A stretch of 64,000 bases of DNA from Ophthalmolycus amberensis (lineage: Eukaryota; Chordata; Actinopteri; Perciformes; Zoarcidae): NCBI GenBank assembly GCA_024529925.1, contig JAFEUB010000962.1, positions 609,001 to 673,000 of the forward strand, in the 5' to 3' direction. A program made the position numbers and the translations under genes. The notes under the pieces were generated by a model that saw only the letters and a program-made list of their open reading frames with translations, was not told the DNA's origin and searched no databases. Positions 35,383 through 47,168 of the stretch are shown here, piece by piece (the first letter of the stretch is position 1; each line of letters starts with the position of its first letter).

Positions 35383-35929
35383 TGTCATGTATAAACCAGA
35401 TGATATAAAATGCATTTTGAGATTTAAACAGTATCAGAAATAAGCAAATTAAAAATATTTTTTCTCTAATTAAACCAAATAATTACTTAAATATATAACA
35501 TACACAAAATAAATTTTAAAAAAATGTAATAAATATGTATATACTGAATAAAAGAGAAATTAATTTAATTCTAAAAAAAGGAACATTTCATGTTAACCCT
35601 CACTCTAGCTTTGGAGACCAGTCATATAACTGAACTCGACTAGAAATTAAATGGTGAATGCTTTAATGATTAAGGCAAAGGCAGACTAACACAGGCAGCA
35701 TTTAAGGGCTTCATTGTGGTCTGTTAAGGATCAATTACAGTTGTTTTGCCTGTTAAGGTTTCTTCTCTTACATCTCAGTTTGACAGAATTTAGGGTTCTT
35801 TACTCGTGCACAATTGTGACAAGTTCATCACATAGATTGATGAGACTATGCAGGTGGTTAAGTCTATTTGGCAAATGAAAAACAGTTTTTCTGCAGAGTT
35901 GAAGTGAAGTCTGCGTCAGATTCAAAATA

Positions 35930-36060
35930 CCAGAAAAGTCTCCAACAACACCAGAAAAAGTCGCTAGATGTGTCGCTAGTAGCTTTTGACAAAAAAAGTC
36001 GCCAAGAGGGTTTGGAAAGTCGCCAGATTTAGCGAGAAAGTCGCCAAGTTGGCAACACTG
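35930..36060 (-). repeat. Short-motif repeat ending caacactg (hAT-like end)
   Basis: Five variants of agtcgcca or agtcgcta occur within about 110 bp before ccaagttggcaacactg. On the minus strand it begins cagtgttgccaacttgg, a terminus common to fish hAT-type elements. The other end was not found. Confidence 0.45.
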
Positions 36061-36289
36061 GCACCGACTAAATGTGTCCCCAGCGCAACATAGGACGTAA
36101 TAATAGTTCCTATCACATATAAAACCAAACAAAAATCCATCTTCATAAAAACAAGTTGTAGAAATAATATCTTAACAAGCATATTAAAGCTACTGCAGAT
36201 GTAAAAACAAAAGCAGTTCACTTACCAGAGCTGCTGTTCACTATTTAAAGACAGTCATCCTCCTCTCTTTGTTCTATAGCCCTATGCCT

Positions 36290-37632
36290 CCTAGCCCTAT
36301 TTTTTAGGCCTCTGCTCGAAAACTGCATTCCCATACTCAAGAGAGTCCCCAGCTCTAACTACAAGGTCTATTTTAATAATTTTGATGCCAGAATACAGGT
36401 AACACTTGTGAGATGTGTTCAATTATGTAATTATTGTGTATATGTTACTGGTTAATAACTGATACACTTATGGCACAGCTCAAACTGAAAAGGTTTCATG
36501 TTCGCCTGAAAAAAAGCACCTGCATTGAACTTTTCTTTTTTGAAATAATTCCTAATGAACCCTAAAATCACTCCACAGTCATAGCACAACAGGTTTGTGG
36601 TCTGTCCAAGCTAATTTTACTTAGCAGGCCAGCATAAAATGAGGTCTGAGTACAGAATTTCAAACAAAATTCTGATTTTCGGAACCAGATTTTGCCCTGC
36701 TCTATTCTAATTTTATATACTATATAACTACATCTTAACTATATTCACTTTCTTTATCACTAAGAGTGTTCAATGCATCATAATAAAGCAGTTTGCAATT
36801 ATTTTCAGTCATGTTCAGTTATTTCCAGATGTCAGATGTCTCATCCTTGAAAAAAATCTGCTGCGACTCAGTGTCTATGTGGGATTTTTAAGGCCTGTGA
36901 TTGGTGGATTTAGTCGTATGACACGTTGTCAGGTCCGGAATAGTCCATTGAAACCGTCAGGGGTGTTATTTGGAACGTTGAGGGCGATTAGTCAGTAAAA
37001 ATCTTGATAAAGTGGGCTTGACCCCCATGCGAAAAACAAGTTGGTGCAGTCGAAAGATCCGCCCTGTTCCCACATGGAACGTCTCAGCGCATTCATTCCA
37101 ATGCAGGCACACAAAGCAGGAAATGGCGCAGAGAGCGTTACCAACTTTCAATGGATTAACTGTTTTTTTCCGGACGAAAATCGCCAAAAGGTATGGAGAT
37201 TTTCAATTTTATTTCTGCAGAGCAGCGTGAGCTTTCTTGGGCTTTGTGCTGTAAGTTTTGAATGCTTTGTCGGAGGTCAGTTTGGACACGCTGGTTCGAC
37301 GCGGTTTCGAGCGCGCATGCGGAATGATGTATCCTTCCGCCTTTGTTGAAGCCGGATTTGTGATGAAAGATGAATTTCGGGTGCATAGCTGGCGGATTTT
37401 TTGGCCAAAAATCCTGATAAATCTTCTAGTGTATTGAATTAGTTTGTGTATAACCGTGTATAATTGCGTAAAATGACTTGCATGGTGATTTTGCCCGGAC
37501 TATTTTTTTTTCAATATTTTACATGTATGGACCAATTTACATATTTCTTGATGATAAGTCCATTCGGAACCTCGGAAACGGTACCAGTGCCATTTGGGGC
37601 ACTCTCGGGCTTAAAAGGTCAAAGAGTTTAAT
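36290..37632. mobile_element. Family A element, copy 2
   Basis: The left part (36296-36520) closely follows 17855-18085, including taggcctctgctc, aacacttgtgagatgtg and ggcacagctcaaa. The right end (gggcttaaaaggtcaaagag then TTTAA) resembles that of copy 1. It is more diverged in the middle. Confidence 0.55.
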
Positions 37633-37659
37633 CTCACGGTTGTTCAGTACATCCGTGCG

Positions 37660-37830
37660 TTTTAGTTCCAGTAAGAAGTCCTTCTCGATTCATGGACGCC
37701 AGTGAAGACAGTCGAGCCTCCCCAGTTGTATTTCTTGAATACGTTTTAATGCGTTTGATGGCTGAAAATGTCTGCTCGATAGAGGCAGAAGATATTGGGA
37801 TTGTCACCGCCCAACATGTCACGCTAGTCC
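37660..37830 (-). pseudogene. hAT transposase C-terminal dimerisation fragment
   Basis: The minus-strand frame reads AVTIPISSASIEQTFSAIKR and continues IKTYSRNTTGEARLSSLASM, the conserved C-terminal block of hAT transposases. No upstream coding sequence is present, so it is a truncated remnant. Confidence 0.75.
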
Positions 37831-38254
37831 ACTGACCAATCACGTATGACTAGGCCAGCTAGCAGGCTCTGACATGTCAAAGAATACACCCAATATGTCA
37901 AACTAAAGATCTGATTGGTTGAAGACTATGACAATCAACAATATCGTCCCCATTTACTTAACCTTTGGGTACCGAGCGAGGACCATTTGCGGTTCCAGCG
38001 AGAAAGTTTAGGTGCAGGTGGTTAGATTGTTTTAGTGATAAAACAAGTGAAATATATAGTTATATAGTATATACAATTACAATGGAACAAGCTGGTTGAC
38101 AATTCCGTGACCTCTCTGTACTAAAACCTCTCTAATTTTGTTCTGCTTCACTTTATCAAAATCAAAATTTGCAGAGAGACTGTTCACATGTTGTGCTATG
38201 ATTTGGGAGCGTTTTAAACTTTCGTTAGCATGATTCAAAAGAGATAATCATGCT

Positions 38255-38465
38255 TTCAGTGTTTTTTTTCAGGCGAACCTGAAACTTTTCAATTTGAGCT
38301 GTAACATATACACTGATATTTACACATCTGAACAAATCTCACAAGTGTTACCTTTATTATAACATCAAAATTTGTCAAATAGACCTTGTAGTTGCAGAAA
38401 TACACTCTTTTTTAGTAAGGGTATATAATTTTCGAGCAGAGGCCTAAAAATAGGGCTAGAGTTAG
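38255..38465 (-). mobile_element. Family A fragment, copy 3 (inverted)
   Basis: The reverse complement of the left end of copy 2: aggcgaacctgaaa at 38272 to gagcagaggcctaaaaatag at 38435-38455. With copy 2 it forms a large inverted repeat with arms of about 210 bp. Confidence 0.65.
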
Positions 38466-38998
38466 AAAGGGTCTGCATAGGGATTCACTTGTAATTCTGC
38501 AGGCCTTGGGCCTCTCTTCTTACCTAGAGACACAGGGGTGAAATCTGATTGGATAAAAGCTCTACTTAAAACAAGCTGCAGGCTGGAAGCAGAGCAACTG
38601 AAGAACTGCAATGAGAAAATAAGATAATGGGAAAAAAAATTATAATACGTACAGTGTATTTATGAAAAATTATTAAAGTATGAAATAGCTATAACTTTGT
38701 GATTCTGTCTAGGCCAGCAGAGAAGGCCTTGCTGGCCCTGACGGCCCACCACTAGTAGAAAGTGACAAAAGGTTTTTTTCCCCTGACTTTTATAGAAAAA
38801 GGGATTTGACTTGAAAGGTTGCCAGTGGATACCAGAAGCAAGACACACAGAGTGGAGCTGCTGACTCTTTGCTAAGCACTCCACAATGTCAACCAAGACC
38901 ACTGCTTCTGAAATCCTGAATTTCAGATGCAATGTAATAAATGTAAAGAATGACTTGACATATACCTTTCAAACAAATCAAATCAATATATTTAATAT

Positions 38999-39185
38999 TA
39001 GTGCTGGGCAATGATTCTAATTTTTAATCGCATGATTTTTTTTGCGATTAATCGCGATTAATCACATTGTTATGGCAAAGTTCAATAATTAATTCAAAAG
39101 TAGTGTATTGCGCACTTTATTTTAAAAGTACTGCTATATGGACAAAAGTGCAATAACATTTGGTTTGCAAACACTTTTAGGTGCT
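38999..39185 (+). mobile_element. Left part of a second hAT copy (relative of 16033-16812)
   Basis: Starts tagtgctgggcaatg and follows 16033-16185 closely, including aaagttcaataat and agtagtgtattgcgcac. The similarity ends near 39185. The right end was not identified. Confidence 0.65.
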
Positions 39186-39619
39186 TTTTAACGGCAGTAT
39201 TCTCTTTACACAGCAGTTATATTTTTTGCACTATCTGTGCTCAGTGTGCTGACTTTTTGTGAAACGTTCCACTGCTGTGCAACATGAATAAAATGTTTCA
39301 GCACGATTCAGCAAATTGTCTTCTGTTTTCATGACAGTCAGAGCATGTGAATGCAGCTCTACTGTTGCCGAAGTCTGCCGAAGTCTGCTGAAGACTTCCT
39401 CCACCACTGCCAGTGACTTTCAAAATAATGTAACAGACTGTCTCACCCAGCCGAGGAAACTCTGGAAACGAAGCAGGCAGGTCCACATGGCTATCCCTGC
39501 TGGCCGACCGTCTGCCGAACAACCCTGAGCTGGGCTTCAACGGGTCTTCATCTCCAACCTACATCCTGTACTTGAACCAGCGGCGCTTTTCTCTTATGCA
39601 AATTCATCGCGCCGCGTAT

Positions 39620-39826
39620 TTGCGTCATGACGAGCCACACCTGAGCCTGGTTTGGTGATGGCTATAAACGCTGGCTGCTCTTCTTTTCTGCGTCTTCGTT
39701 GGCTGACATGGCTGCTTATTTGTTTTTTTAGTTTAGTTTATGTTCCTTAAATAAATGTATATGCATTACTTTTACCACTTGTCTTGTCTCCCTTATGTTC
39801 CAGCCTTTGAGCCAGGTTGCAACACT
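39620..39826 (+). mobile_element. LTR fragment related to the solo LTR at 35064
   Basis: Shares gagcc.cacctgagcctg, ggctataaacgctg (TATA-like) and the block ttaaataaatgtatat through cttgtctccct with 35140-35350. It is more diverged and its left end is unclear. Confidence 0.5.
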
Positions 39827-40264
39827 GCATTAATTGACTTTTTTGGCCACGTGGTGAAAATGGAAACACTGCAAACACAATACTGACATATTTGTTACGG
39901 TCGGTTTATTCTGGACCCAAACGCAGACACCGGGACAGCAGAGTAGGTGAGAAAAAAGGGTTTTATTTTGGCTTGTATGTGGAGCCGGTTCATCATGCAG
40001 GTGGAGCAGCGAGGCGGTGTGTGCGGCGGCGGCTGGCGGGCGACGTGGCACGGGAATCGCTGAGGCAGAGGGAAAACACAAGTTAGATTTACATCAAAAA
40101 GCTAACTTGCTCTAAGAAGAGACTACAACTCAAAAAGGGCCGAGGTTGTAGCTACCCCTGAGCTGAAGGAACAATCTGGCGATGAGACTGAAGGAAGCTG
40201 GGGTATTTGAGTTGTCTGTGATGATGGTCTGATTGTTGGCAGGTGTGGAGATGAGCCCAGGTGC

Positions 40265-41165
40265 CGGATGATTGAAGCCAACGGGCCATGCCAACGGGTC
40301 CGCGACCCAAAAGTGGGTCGCGGACCCGTTTTCAGTGGGTCGCGGGCCTTTGCCTAACAAAAAAAAAAAAGTTGTGATTTTATTTTGAAGGGAATTTCTT
40401 ATGAAGCGGAATTATTCCAGCATTTACGGCACTTGTTCAGCGGTGCAGGAAAAACACCGACCAATGCGTTGTGAATCACATGTGATGCAGCTCAGCCAAT
40501 CAAATATGGGAATTCTGACAAGTTTCCTGACTTGAGTGAGATGTACACACACCGTGACACACGGGGGAGAGACGAGGATATAGAAGGCAGAGCAGGACTA
40601 TTGAAGTGTGAGTTGAGTAAATCAAATTATAGGACGATTTCCAAAAGACCGAAATGGCCAGAGAGACCAGAGTCATTAGACTCTGACTGGACAGACTGAG
40701 GTGAATTCTTCAAACACTAATTTCTCTTTTTAGAAGATGAGAAAAATATAATATGTCTTTTTCACTTCACCCTGAATGACCTGAGTTTAAAGCTGCACAG
40801 CAATTCAGTGAAAATAATTTTTCTAAAATGAATTTTGTTCCGTAATAAATTTTTTAATCCATCTGTCATTTTACTTGAAATGAGAAGAACATTTATTCAT
40901 GTATTTCTATGTATTATTTATAATCCATCCAGTTCAATTTGAAAACAGAGAATAATAATTGTTAAAATATAATTGATGTGTACTTTGTCTATTTGATTTG
41001 GCAGTTGTTTACTACAGAGATGTTACGACTACTAGACTTCCTGATTATAGATATACCCAAATTATATATATATATATATATATATATAATTTGGGTCGTG
41101 GGTCGCAGCTTGTCATTAAGGGGTGATGGTGGGTCCCGCAGCCAGACCAGTTGAGAACCACCAAT
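40265..41165. mobile_element. hAT-like element with terminal hairpin
   Basis: The interior (about 40420-41020) resembles 43800-44700 and parts of 11860-12600: gacacacgggggagagacga, tttctctttttagaag, aaagctgca.agcaattcagtgaaa. The right end reads agaccagttgagaacca, common for hAT ends. Near the left end a perfect 16-bp inverted repeat (40293-40308 and 40315-40330) is built from gggtccgcgaccc. Confidence 0.5.
41062..41087. repeat. (TA)n microsatellite
   Basis: A pure TA run inside the hAT-like element, flanked by caaat and ataatttgg, which are themselves inverted. Confidence 0.8.
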
Positions 41166-41278
41166 GGGTGAGAACCACCCATTGGTATGTGGACTACTGT
41201 TCTGAAGCCTCAAGTTCTGTATTTTGGCGATTGTCATCTGTTTTCTTTGGAGCCAGAAGTGACAAATATGTCAAAAAA

Positions 41279-41310
41279 GTACTTATATGTACCTTCGTAC
41301 ATATAAGTAC
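41279..41310. repeat. Perfect hairpin, 14-bp arms, 4-nt loop
   Basis: gtacttatatgtac and gtacatataagtac are separated by cttc. No surrounding element was recognised. Confidence 0.85.
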
Positions 41311-41402
41311 AACCGAATAAGAAAATTTTGGTCATCCAAAATGTTACAATTAACATCCATGACCTCAAACACACTCTGAAAGGGTTAAAGTTCTAAGACA
41401 TT

Positions 41403-42088
41403 GGCCCAATCCCAATGTCTCCCCTAAACCCTCAAACCATGAACCCTCAAGGACCTACTTGACATCTTCTGGTAAATGTTTGAGTGTGAGAGACTGTGAG
41501 GGCTTGAAATGGTGTAAATAGGAATGGGACAGCACTTTGCTGCAACATATCACGTTGCCATGAAAACGACAAAAAATATGATGTACAATTGTGGGTATTT
41601 ATTTTATACTTTGTACTCCCTGATTTGAACGTCTTCCTGGCTCTTTCCTCACAAGATGGGAGGTAATTTCATATAACCTATTTACTCGTTTTTGTCAAAA
41701 CAGCTTCAATGACAATATCAAATATTTGATGAATAAATAAATAAATATTCTCTGATTTCGTGTTTATTTTTTGTTCCATCTTTAACCCTTAATGTTTCAG
41801 AGTAAATGTAATACTCCACACATGAGCCGTTCTCTTTGTTTACCTTTTTTTTTACGTCTCCATGCGTCCACTGGTTACTTTGTTTAACATCTCATTGCAA
41901 TGATTTGTGGGTAATTCCATTAGGTATGCTGATTTACGGTAAGGGTTCGTAAAGGGCTCAAAATGTCAGCATGAGAGCTATCAAAACACTTGATGATTTG
42001 ACAGTGGGACATCCCTAAACCCTCACGGACTTCGCGGGAGCGCGCCTCAAAGTCCATGAGTCCGTAAGGGGGACATTGGGATTGCGCC
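41403..42088. mobile_element. DNA element with ~20-bp terminal inverted repeats
   Basis: The left end ggcccaatcccaatgtctcc and the right end, reversed, ggcgcaatcccaatgtcccc are inverted near-copies. aagacatt occurs immediately before the left end and again 14 nt after the right end, so it is not a clean duplication. The sub-terminal parts (aaaccctcaaa and ccctcacgg) are also related. No coding region is seen. Confidence 0.55.
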
Positions 42089-42109
42089 GTTAACACGTAC
42101 ACAAGACAT

Positions 42110-42385
42110 TGTGGTAGTCAATCACAAGGTAGCCCCGCCTAAAGCATTTCCTACTTTATGGTCTATTTGACTTTAAATGGACCAAAATGTACTAAATGAA
42201 CAGCATGCTGTATTGAAGAAGACTTGAAACTAGAGATTGAGACCATAAACTCATGTTTACAATGTTTACTGAGGTAATAAATCAAGAGAGAAGTAGAGTA
42301 ATTTTCTCATAGACCAGAGGAGTCACCCCTGATGAACATTCGAGAGAATGCAAGTTTAAGGCAAATGCGAAAATTGCTTGATAAT
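42110..42385 (+). repeat. Fragment of the TTAA element family
   Basis: Matches 11630-11764 and continues without interruption into the equivalent of 12852-12980: tcacaaggtagccccgcc, gaccataaactcatg, gagagaatgca. It serves as the empty-site comparison for the nested insertion at 11765-12851. Confidence 0.7.
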
Positions 42386-43677
42386 TATTTTGGGGATTAG
42401 TGACCCCTTCCACTTTGCACATTTATGATAAATGTTTTGACTAGTGCAGCATTAAGGTTCGGATGAGATTTATACGACAATCTCAACTTTAATCATATTG
42501 ACTTTCAGAGATTCTTACAGTGTTAATCAAACACAGATCCGATAAAATCAGCCAGTATCAATAGGATTTATCAATAAAACAATGTGACAAAATAGTTTAA
42601 TGCTAAATGTTAGCTTACAGTAAAATTACAAAAGCCTTGCTGGCAGGAACATTCAGCTGGAGTGTTGACCTTCTCCACACCGTCTGAGTGTGTGTGAGTT
42701 GAAAGGATGGATACTGTACTTATAGTCTGTGTGTTGTCTGTGTGTGTGTGTTGTTGTTATGACTTAGAGCATCATAAGATTTGATAATGAATATGAATGC
42801 TGTTTACCTCCCTGCCTGAGGGTGTGCTGTTCATTGTGTCTGTGTTTTTTTATCTGTTCAGTTGCAGGTGATTGGATGGGGACTGATTAGGCCTGACACT
42901 GTTGTCTGATGAGTGCGCACACATACAAGTGTATTCCTGTGTTCCAAAGTTGAACAAATCCAGATACAGATCCTCTCTCACTGACATCAGCTGTCAGCTG
43001 TCCTTCACATCTCACCTCACACATTCAGCCTGACTTCAGTGCACTCGTTCAAGCCCAACAAAGACTAGATTTCTCGCACTGAACTGAAAAACAGAAAGAG
43101 GTAATTTGTATAGTAATAGTTATAGAAATAAAAGTACTAATTTTGCAAAAACATGATCCCCGTCAGTGTTCTACTATTATATATGGATATTACAAATGTA
43201 TATGTTGTGTGGATTATTCCTGCTGCAGATGTTTAAGGTGGAGCTCATTTTAACTCTTTTATACTCTGTTGTTCAGTTTGGGTAGTTAGGAAAGGTTTGA
43301 ACAATGATAATGTGCAAAGTAACTAGTAACTAACGCTGGCAGACAAATGTAGTGTAGTAAAAAGTACAATATTTCCCTCTGAGATGTAGTGGAGTAGAAG
43401 TGCAAAGTTAAATAAAATAGAAATACTCAAGCAAAGTACCTTGAATTTGTACATAAGTACAGTACTTAAGCAAATACTAGTTACATTCCACCACTGATGA
43501 TAACATTTACTCTTACCACTCACAGCTCATCAAAACCATACAATGTACTGCTTTTTATAAAGAGGTGGAATAATATTGAGCAGGATTGAGTTCAGTCTAT
43601 TGGTCCGGCCCTCCACAACAGTCCCTGTTTCTCATGTGGCCCCTTGGGAAAAATAATTGCCCACCCTTGATCTAGAG

Positions 43678-44710
43678 CAGGGGTCTCTAACTGGCGGACC
43701 GCGGTCCGGATCCGGACCCAGACGCAGTTGCATCCGGACCCAGGACCTAAAATCGGTATTTCGGAATCATACATATTAGGCAGCAAGTTTGTAATTTAAC
43801 CGGCGCATCTTATTCAGCCGTTACGGTACTTGTTCAGCGGTGCAGGACACACGGACCAATGCGTTGTAAATCACATCACGTGCTAAAGCTCAGCCAATCA
43901 AATAGCAGTATTCTGACTCGAGCGAGGTTTTCACACACCGTGACACACGGGGGAGAGACGAGGAAATAGAAAGAATAGCTGGAAAATTGCGCTGATCAGA
44001 GAAGTTATCTCACATGACGTTCTCCAAAAAGAGACACGTGTTCAGAGAGAACATCATTTATAAGCAAGAATGAACAGAATGTGTTAATTCTTACCACAGG
44101 CAGTTAAATCCAGCATGTCTCATATGTCCAGAAACCGTAACTATTGATAAAAGCGGTAAATGAAGCGCACTACCAGACAAAGCACAACTCTTTTGAACAA
44201 ACGTACCCACTCACATCTGAAATGAAGACACAGTATGATCAGAGTCCTAACACATGAATTCACTGTCCAACAATGATATTAACAGAGAGAATAGAGCTGA
44301 AACAAGTGGTTTAATAGCCACAGATAAAGTCCATGCTCACTGATTTCTCTTTTTAGAAGACAAAATATAATATTGTGACTTTTTGATTGACATCACTTCA
44401 CACCTGAATGAACTGAATTTAAAGCTGCAGGACAATTCAGTGAAATTAGTTTTTGTAAAATGAATTACTTTATTTTAAGATGCACATTTTTGAAAAGCTT
44501 TCTGTTGTAGTTATTCTTTAATCCAGACATTATTGTACTTGAAATGAGAAGAACATTTATTTATGTATTTCTATGTATGATTTATAATCCATCCAGTTGA
44601 ATTTGTAAACTGAGAATAATAATTTGTTCAAATATAATTGATGTGTACTTTCTTTATTTGATTTGACAGTTGTTGACGACACAGAGACATTGTTACTACT
44701 ACTAGACTTC

Positions 44711-44763
<53 letters not shown>

Positions 44764-44770
44764 CAGAATC
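43678..44770. mobile_element. hAT-like element, third related copy
   Basis: Starts caggggtctctaactgg with cggtccggatccggaccc, like 11765 onward. It shares tcctaacacatgaattcact and gaatagagctgaaacaagtg with 12180-12250. The right side ends near a long (AT)n run, and the right terminus was not defined. Confidence 0.55.
44716..44760. repeat. (AT)n microsatellite
   Basis: More than 20 AT units at the right side of the hAT-like copy. Confidence 0.9.
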
Positions 44771-44789
44771 GACATCATCTTTAAATAAT

Positions 44790-45130
44790 AATAATAATTA
44801 AAGCTGTGAGCAGCATTGACCGGGCCCTCGCAATCTGCAGCGCATCGGGGGTGCCGGCGGGACTCCGGCCTGCGCGGCCGAGAACGTCTGCGACCGTCTG
44901 CGACCGTCTGCGACTTTTATTTAAGTCCATATGTGATACATGTTCCTACCAAATTTCATACATCTAGGTCAAACATACTGCGAGGGCTGCTTCGTCGAAA
45001 TTTTGTAGGGGGCGCTATTGAGCTGACTTGACACTTTGAAGCATTAAAATCACATTAGATCACTACATTCAGGATTTTTAATGTGTTTGGCAAGTTTGCT
45101 TATGTTATAAAACATGGGCTTGAGAGTATA
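44790..45130. repeat. Dispersed fish repeat, unclassified
   Basis: Begins attaaagctgtgagcagc, then a GC-rich block with three copies of gtctgcgacc, then aaatttcatacatctaggtc and agggggcgctattgagc. I recognise this as the kind of sequence that is very frequent in percomorph genomes, but I cannot place it in a superfamily. Confidence 0.5.
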
Positions 45131-45229
45131 ATTTAATTGGTACACTTACTTTTGAATCATGATTCATTTTAGAGGCAACTTAAAAACGGACCTATTTTTT
45201 AGGCCTCGAAAATACCCATACTAAAAAGA

Positions 45230-45591
45230 GTATACAGAGTCACGGATCTCTGTTTGATGATCTGACACGGCTTAAAACAGAACTGACTGTAATGTATGCC
45301 ATGACTGGCTTTGAAGGAAAAAGCCCTGCTGATCTACTGGCTTTCAGCAGAAAGATCTGGTGGTGAGCATGCGTCAACTTTACGCACTGGCATGTTTGGC
45401 GGTGACGATACCGATATCAACTGCCTCTGTCGAGCGGACATTTTGAGCCCTAAAACGGATCAAAACCTATTCCAGAAACGCAACTGGGGAGGTTATTATT
45501 AATCAGGTTATTAGGTTATTCAACTGTAGTAAGAAGCACAGAAGGAGCACAGAAGGCCCAGGTAGAAAATGCACTGCCCGCCACTGCATTA
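45230..45591 (+). pseudogene. hAT transposase C-terminus, broken, with element end
   Basis: One frame reads LKTELTVMYAMTGFEGK. After a frameshift near 45355 another frame reads SMRQLYALACLAVTIPIS, then TASVERTF, a TGA stop inside the invariant block, and ALKRIKTYSRNATG. This is the hAT C-terminal dimerisation domain, related to the fragment at 37660-37830. About 100 bp downstream the sequence gcactgcccgccactg ends at 45591 and looks like the 3' terminus of the element. Confidence 0.75.
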
Positions 45592-45719
45592 TATTCGTCC
45601 GTGATAAGTGCATTTTTTCCGACGGTATGCTAAACTTTCTCCAGCTAATAACTTATTTAGCTTTTTAAAACAACGGGGACAGATCCAGCACGGACAGTTA
45701 GGGAGTGAGGGACATGAAG

Positions 45720-45995
45720 CACCTGCTGAGACATGATATATAGTTATAAATAAATAATTATATATATGTGTGTGTGTGTGTTTTATATTATAGTGAATAT
45801 TATTATATGATATTTATATTATTATATTATTATATGATATATATATATTATTATATTATTATATGATATATATATTAGTATTATATTATACAGCATATTA
45901 TTATATGACATATATATCATTATATGATATATATATCATTATATTACACAGCATATTATTATATGATTTATATATTATTATATTATACTGAATTC
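45720..45995. repeat. AT-rich tandem tract
   Basis: Repeated variants of attattatatgatatatat, about 20-35 bp each, ending before aattccctgtgtggg. Confidence 0.7.
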
Positions 45996-46521
45996 CCTGT
46001 GTGGGTGACACAAATAAGATGTCCTGACGTGTTTGTCAAAGTGTTATTTACTGCTTTTTTCATGTTGAATAAAAGTTAAATATTTAACTGCAAAGTAGTA
46101 ATACGTGTTTGATACCTTAATTGTTTTGCATTAAATCATTCTGGGATGTTTGCTGAAATTGATTGGATGTGGCACAGCCCTACCTAGAACATTTTCCACC
46201 AGCCGCCACTGCGTATAACCATCTGATACTAGCCCAGAGTTAAGCATATTCATCTAGCAAACTATACCTACCTTGGAGTGTTACAATAGCGAGTATTATT
46301 TCATTCAATGTGTCCATCAGGCAAACTGGTGGATCCAAATGTTGTAAAAAAAAAACATATATGATATAATTTCTTTGTAATCATCCAAAATAATGTTAAG
46401 TGTATGGGTATTTTTCCAAGTAGGCCACTGACTGGTCGATACGTGCAATGCATTGAGTGGGCAACGAGCCGTGTATTGAGTGGGCAACGCGTACGGGCCA
46501 GTCTGACAGTAAACTCCCGGG

Positions 46522-47144
46522 TGTAATAATAAATCATGTAAATAATATGCGCTATACTTGTATGCTTATATTGCGGAGTTGTGAGGTCACATGTAAGTAG
46601 GTCAAATACTCCGAGCAGGGCATTCCGGCGCCTGCTCGCACGATAGAAACAGATACAGTGGCCCTGAAAAGAAACACCTGCTTCCACCAGATTAGGGCGG
46701 AAACCGCCATCATAGACTAGGAGAAGAGCTCTCTTATCAATTCACACAGAGACTTCGAAATAGCTTAGAATTGCACCCCTTCGGCACCTCGAGTGTTAAC
46801 AACATGCACACACACTGATTGATGATGCAGAGAAGGCGGATCCGGACGTGAGCCAGTGTGGGTGGAGATGCCCAGAGCTCCAACCAGGCTGCTGTTCTGC
46901 TAAACACAGCTCCGCCTGCTACTTTGCTTTAACCAATAGGCTTCCACCAGGAAGAACCTATACACCGCATGCGCGCTCTGTGTAAGCGCCTTTTGTACCT
47001 TTTTCCTGCTCCTACTGAGTAGAGATTAGGCCACGTGCACGTTTAAATGCCTGGCATAATACTTCTGTCACAAATAAATGTTATTGCTTGAATTGAGCTA
47101 AACGCCTCGATCTCAGTCTGTTCACTCCGAGTTTCTCCACGACA
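46522..47144 (+). repeat. 5' LTR (623 bp)
   Basis: Starts tgtaataataa and ends ctccacgaca. It contains a CCAAT element (aaccaatagg, 46931-46940) and a polyadenylation signal (aaataaatg, about 47072). The only difference from the 3' LTR is G at 46914 against A at 59632. Confidence 0.95.
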
Positions 47145-47149
47145 AAACT

Positions 47150-47168
47150 TGGTAGCAGAGTGATGGTT
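47150..47168 (+). other. Primer-binding site, initiator tRNA-Met-like
   Basis: Five bases after the LTR, tggtagcagag then gatggttt match the complement of the initiator tRNA-Met 3' end, apart from one extra T between the two blocks. Confidence 0.65.

Noticed and set aside
41395..42110. aagacatt as a clean 8-bp target duplication of the 41403-42088 element
   Set aside because: The right copy is 14 nt away from the inverted end, so the match may be chance.
46301..46687. 128-codon minus-strand frame at the 5' LTR
   Set aside because: Part of it recurs in the 3' LTR purely because the LTRs are identical, and it has no domain.
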